Part shown: positions 59,639 through 64,000 of the stretch, in pieces
Numbering within the stretch: the stretch's first letter is position 1
Layout: each line of letters opens with the position of its first letter
NCBI GenBank assembly: GCA_021521415.1
Contig: JAIQDT010003800.1
Coordinates: 214,346 to 278,345, forward strand
Origin: Bidens hawaiensis
Lineage: Eukaryota; Streptophyta; Magnoliopsida; Asterales; Asteraceae
DNA length: 64,000 nucleotides
Direction of reading: 5' to 3'
Program-made: the position numbers and the translations under genes
The notes under the pieces: generated by a model
The model's database searches: none
Told to the model about the DNA's origin: nothing
Seen by the model: the letters and a program-made list of their open reading frames with translations, nothing else

Positions 59639-60654
59639 TGTTTATGTTTGTTTTAAGGCCAGAAGTCCTTTGGCACATGTAAAGTACTGAAGAGGTAGGT
59701 CCCAGCAGAGCCCAGTTGGACCCGCAAGACTCACCTTGAACAGGGACGTCTGCGCGATGACCAACTGCTCCAGCAGGACCCACCATGCTCAAAGAACCCT
59801 ACGCGCAGTACGCCAGCTGTACCCGCAGGGAAAGCCTCCCAATGGTGAAGTACCCCGCCTGTTCCCGCAGCTGCGGATACAAGCCATCAGGGAAGGCTAC
59901 CCGCACTAACAGCAAGGCTACACGCACAAGGCATTCGTTACTTCAGTTGTCACATGAAGGAATGAGCAAGGCGGGAACACTCCCGCCTAAATGAGCCAGT
60001 CCGTATGCTTCTGGAAGGTCTTTCGTACTATACCTACTAAGGTATGGACGGAACAGACAGTTTGACCAGAGCAGCCCATGAACTAATCACAGGGTGACAG
60101 CTCACCGACAACAATACGAGGAGGAGCACCCTCTAGTACTGTTTGTCACTATTAGCCGCTGCCTACTCACCAACCCTTACGAGGGGACGTGCGCAGCCTA
60201 CAGTTGGTGGAACAGTGCGTAGCCGGCAGTAAGGGAACAGTATACAGCCGACCTTGTTACTGTTGGCCGTAACCTATCACCAACCAGCATGGCCTGTGCA
60301 TACGTCCACTGTTGGTAGAACAGGAATACTATTCAGCCGGCTGTACCTGCTTGGAAACCTACCTTCGGCTATAAATACTCCAACACCTTGGAAGGGTAAG
60401 GACATCATCTGATATCTCAATCTTATCTAGCAATCTCTTAATATACTCTTATATTCAGAGCAATCTAGTCTGATTCTCACGCCGGAGGGTGGTCACAAGG
60501 AGGAACCCCCCCCCATTCTCAGTGACGAGCTTACGGTGTCTGTTTTGCAGGTCTCCTGAAGAACAACCTTCTCAGCTAGATCTCATCCGTGGGAAACATT
60601 ACTTAACCCCCAGATTATCTATAATCTGTCCAGGGTTCACTTAGTGTTTCTTCA
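59639..60654 (+). repeat. 5' LTR of a second gypsy-type element (Tat/Athila-like)
   Basis: A GC-rich block of about 1016 bp starts near TGTTTATGTTTG and ends TTTCTTCA, directly before a primer-site-like TTGGCGCC. A TATA box (TATAAATA) lies at 60370-60377. The left end rests only on the TG dinucleotide and the change in composition. The partner LTR is outside the window. Confidence 0.6.
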
Positions 60655-60670
60655 TTGGCGCCATCCGTGC
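60655..60670 (+). other. Primer binding site of the second element
   Basis: TTGGCGCCATCCGTGC follows the LTR. TGGCGCC is typical of Tat/Athila gypsy elements; the tRNA partner is not certain here. Confidence 0.5.
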
Positions 60671-60714
60671 ATAAAAGCTAGAACTATTTTAGTTTTTTCA
60701 AAATTTCTGAAGAA

Positions 60715-60909
60715 ATGGTTAACGTTACTCCGGTCCAAAGGCCAGTAACCGACCAAGAAACCCCGGTAACCACAACCCCAGCAACTGGGGGGAACACCGG
60801 CGGTTACACAAATCTTACGAACACTACCCCGACTACCCAAGCCGGGGCAAGTGCAGTAATATTCCACTGGGGTTCACTGACGCCCAGTTGGAAAAACGAA
60901 CGAGGGCCC
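60715..60909 (+). pseudogene. Start of a gag-like frame, cut by the gypsy insertion at 60910
   Basis: The frame begins MVNVTPVQRPVTDQETP and runs 65 codons, rich in Thr, Pro and Gly, as in many retrotransposon gag N termini. It then enters the inserted LTR and stops shortly after. Position after LTR and primer site supports gag. The product would be truncated. Confidence 0.5.
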
Positions 60910-62845
60910 TGTGACATCTGCCCTGATCCGACCCGACCCAGGTACCCGTTTCTCTTATCCGATCTCTTTCTTTTATGATTTAATATTTATTTATACTTAT
61001 ATTTTACTTTTAATAATAATATATATATATTTTCCTTCCCGCCTTTTTCTCTCTCTTTCTTTCCGCCGTCCCATCCCTCTTCTCTCTTTCCGCCTTCTGT
61101 TCCCTCTTGTCGCTGTCCCGCCCTTAAGCCTTGTTTCCTCTTTTTTCTAACTCTTTGCTTGTCCTTTGGTTCTTCCCGCCTAAGGATGTCTGCAGCTCCA
61201 CGCGCCAGACTCCTTACATAGGAAGCCTGCGTGAAGACATCTTGTTCCTGCGATGCGTGAAGAGAACTCTTCTCGCAGCGCGCTAAGAATGCATGTTCTT
61301 CCCGCAATGCGCTAAGAAGTATGTTCTTCCCGCGATGCGCTTAGAATTCTTGTTCTTCACGCAGCACGCGAAGGATTTGTGATTCTTCCCGCAGTGCGCT
61401 AAGGATTGTTGTGCCAGCCTTCGCGCTCGCGCACTCAGCCTTCCCGCGCTTAACCCTTTGAGTTTTTCTTCTGTTTAATCTAGCCGTTTGCTTTTGTGTT
61501 GTCTTATCTTTTGTGTTGTTGACCTAATCTGCTTTATGTCTGAATTGTTACTTTCGGCGCAGCATGCGCACCAACCCCATTGGTTGGCAGATAAAGTGAC
61601 TGACATTATCTTTTGAGATCTGCTTTTGCCATGCTTGACCAGTACCTTTATCTGAACCGCCCATGCCTTTTTCTGAATCCTGTCAGCCTTTTTCTCTTTT
61701 TCCCTGCTACCATATCTTTTGATATCTTTACTTTTCAGAACTTTTTACTGTTGATATCTTTTCTTTTACTTTTGGAGATCTTTTCTAGGGTTTGTGTCCC
61801 CTAGGGTTTGCCTATATATAGTACTATTTTCATAACACATCACACACAAACACTTAATCTCTCTTATTATCTCTTCCTCCCTTTTTGCTCTCTGCCGTTG
61901 TCCTCCTGCCGTCTCCTCTCTTGCCTCCGTCTTCCTCCCTGTTCTTCCCTGCTTTTCTGGTAATATATATATATTATATAATAATTTACTTATTAATTAT
62001 GCTAACTTATTATCTAGACTTAAAACAGATCATTAAAACAACAATCTTATTTATAGGTTAACTTGTGCTTGTTTAAAGTTGTTCTTGCTTTATCTTACAC
62101 CGCATCGTTTATCAAGTGAGTTATCTCGTATCTAATCCCTTTTTATTTTAAATGCTTTGGGATGTTCATGTGTTCATACAAAACTTGAGTCTTAAACTGT
62201 TTATGAACTTTAGTCGCGCAGTATCCCATGTGTTGAGGACGTAGACTTGGCTGTTTATTTGTATGTGTGGATCATTAACCGTATTGACGGTCTATTCCGC
62301 AGTTTTCATGGTACCATTAGATGAACACGGGAGAACATTCGTTTATGATTTTCTCTTTTGTTACACTTGCACAGTTAGTCTTGTTTGTGAGCTCAATTGT
62401 GAGCACTGGCAGTCTTGTCTCTTAGAGTTGGTCCCGATCAGATTACACCCTTGTTGAAAACCAGACATACACATGTTGCGCGCAGATTTATTGTTATCTA
62501 GTATTGTATTAAACTTGATTTCTCACCAACACGCAAGTGTTTGACGTTTATTTTAACACATGTTCAGGTTTGCAGTAGCTGTTTTGGAGCTTGTGGACAC
62601 GTAGGAAGTTTTTACTTTTGGACCTAGAATTAAAATGTATCAAGACAAGTTAATGTTGTTTTGAATGTTATAATTTATAATATATTGATTTATGTTTGAT
62701 TTATGTTTGATTTATGTTCTTTATTTTCCCGCTGCGCGTGCGCGATAAAATGTGTATTAATAAATATTGACACCAATAGTGTCACGAGTAATGAAACAAT
62801 ATGTGGCGCCCCGATGTATAATCCGCCTTTGGTCGGGGTGTTACA
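60910..62845 (+). repeat. 5' LTR of the second gypsy copy
   Basis: 1936 bp, TGTGACATCTG...GGGTGTTACA. Nearly identical to the other LTRs at 60910-61440 and from about 61965 on, but strongly changed at about 61450-61960, where the promoter lies (CTATATATAG near 61812 in place of CTATAAATAA). Confidence 0.9.
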
Positions 62846-62848
62846 GAT

Positions 62849-62860
62849 TGGTATCAGAAC
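62849..62860 (+). other. Primer binding site with one changed base
   Basis: TGGTATCAGAAC here, against TGGTATCAGAGC in the intact copy. Confidence 0.75.
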
Positions 62861-63079
62861 TCGTTGACTTTAGGATAGGTGGTTAGACGTAACGGCCTAG
62901 AATACCTAAGAGTCCCTTCTCGCGCATGAGAGAAATCTCATGTTTGCGCGCTTATTGTTAATTACTCGTTATTTATGAATATGCTCGCACTTGCGCAGTA
63001 TATGATTTTATGTTTTATTCCGCGATATTTCGATTTTTGTGAATTTCGATTTTTATTGATTTTACTTACATATTCGTTT

Positions 63080-63425
63080 GTTGGGATTGAAAATCCGAAA
63101 AGTCATGGTGATACATGAATAGTTGATTTTCAATTCCCATTTACGATTATGTTCTGAGGTTGGAGACTTGAAAAGTCATGGTGATACATGAATTGTCAAC
63201 CTCCAATACTCATTTTCTTGTATATTTTATATTGAAGATTGAAAAGTCATGGTGATACATGAATTGTCAACCTCCAATACTCATTTTCTTGTATATTTTA
63301 TATTGAAGATTGGAAAGTCATGGTGATACATGAATCGTCAATCTCCAATACTCGTTTACTCGTATATTTTAAATTGGGAATTCGGAAAGTCATGGTGATA
63401 CATGAATTGTCGATTTCTGATTCGA
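63080..63425 (+). repeat. Five leader stem-loop units in the second gypsy copy
   Basis: The core AAGTCATGGTGATACATGAA starts at 63100, 63173, 63244, 63315 and 63387. Units 1, 2, 4 and 5 match units 1-4 of the other copy. Unit 3 is a hybrid: left arm like the GATTG unit, right arm like the CAACCTC unit. Confidence 0.8.
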
Positions 63426-63569
63426 ATTTGTTACCTTTATTAAGTCTGCATTTAGGGTCATTTATTTTACTTTAACTTTTGATAGTATCTAACTCCGTGA
63501 AACCAAGCTTTTCGAGGTTAAACTTTGTGCTAAAACTAAGATATTAACTAAAATTAAAATTTTTATAGA

Positions 63570-64000
63570 ATGCCTCCGCTATCTCGCCGATTTCAGAGAA
63601 GAGAAGCCTCGCGCATGCGTAGACAGCAACGTTCCCAGGAAATGGCCGCCGCAATAGCCCAAGCTTTGAGCCAAAACAATACCAATACCTCCAGTTATAA
63701 CATTAAATCCTTCAACGCGGGTAACCCTCCAAAGTTCACAGGTCTCGAAGGAGCCACCGTGATGCTCCAGTGGCTCGAGAAGATAGAAAACACTTTCCTT
63801 CACACCCAATGCCCCTCAGAAAGACGAACCCTATATGCTTCCAGTGTCCTGGAATCCAGAGCGCTTACATGGTGGAATGGAGTAGCCCATGCGCGTGGCG
63901 CAGAAGCTGCTTCTAGCATGACATGGGAGGAATTCAAGGAAATTCTTACGCGAGAATTCTGCCCTCCCAACGAAATTAAGCGCCTGGAGGAAGAATTCTG
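63570..64000 (+). CDS. Gag-Pol polyprotein, N-terminal 143 codons (cut by window end)
   Basis: The frame is open from ATG at 63570-63572 to the last base. It matches the first 143 residues of the intact polyprotein except for two changes (D to E in CPSDRR, T to A in GVTHARG). The retrotransposon gag domain is therefore present up to LEEEF. No conclusion can be drawn on pol. Confidence 0.9.
   Translation, partial: MPPLSRRFQRREASRMRRQQRSQEMAAAIAQALSQNNTNTSSYNIKSFNAGNPPKFTGLEGATVMLQWLEKIENTFLHTQCPSERRTLYASSVLESRALTWWNGVAHARGAEAASSMTWEEFKEILTREFCPPNEIKRLEEEF

Larger units (their letters stand above)
60910..64000 (+). mobile_element. Second copy of the young gypsy family, incomplete at the window edge
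   Basis: It has LTR, primer site, leader and the start of gag in the same order as 36860-39845. It inserted into the gag of the Tat/Athila-like element; the pentamer before it is GGCCC. Its LTR is longer and clearly more diverged in U3 than the matched pair at 36860/44066. Not yet known whether the rest is intact. Confidence 0.9.

Overview
The window looks like nuclear DNA of a flowering plant. It has GT-AG introns, chloroplast and mitochondrial proteins encoded in the nucleus, a plant-type ribosomal protein promoter, and many plant transposons (Ty3/gypsy elements, solo LTRs, Helitrons, SINEs, hAT, pogo and MITE-like elements). The style of the gypsy polyprotein and of the repeats suggests an asterid, perhaps a daisy-family plant; that is inference. 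The supplied reading frames show exons only in pieces, so gene models were rebuilt by eye from splice sites and family knowledge.

Bases 1-28.9 kb are the gene-bearing part. The window opens in the 3' end of an LTR retrotransposon (1 to about 930). Four genes look intact: a root-type chloroplast ferredoxin (4451-4903, minus, with a probable 1.9 kb leader intron), ribosomal protein L10a/uL1 (9360-11106, minus, five coding exons, 216 aa), complex III subunit 9 QCR9 (13654-15614, plus, three exons, 71 aa) and a TM9SF/nonaspanin membrane protein (21031-26378, minus, seven exons, 593 aa). They are unrelated housekeeping genes and do not form a pathway. Between and inside them lie GAGCTC-rich MITE-like repeats, two SINE copies in opposite orientation, a deleted pogo/Lemi element, a broken hAT transposase with a separate convergent BED zinc-finger ORF, and a decayed group-A (ABI5/AREB-like) bZIP gene at 27.8-28.85 kb.

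Bases 29-64 kb are a transposon nest with no convincing host gene. In order: a foldback element split by a solo LTR (30394-32841, minus); a second foldback element built of CATTGTGT repeats in mirror orientation; three (TA)n-flanked MITEs; an intact, very young chromovirus-type Ty3/gypsy element (36860-45968) with TCATT target duplications and one 1538-codon polyprotein; a Helitron ending at 50431; a second copy of the solo LTR in the opposite orientation (51931-54303, perfect ACTTT duplication); two more Helitron ends; a second LTR family (from 59639) interrupted in its gag by another copy of the young gypsy family (60910 onward, running off the window).

The observations most worth a second look are the tandem stem-loops with a conserved loop in the gypsy leader (four in one copy, five in the other), the conserved hairpin and fast-changing repeat arrays in the two solo LTRs, the mirror-repeat foldback element, and the convergent BED/hAT arrangement. 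I did not find an obviously new enzymatic or defence system.
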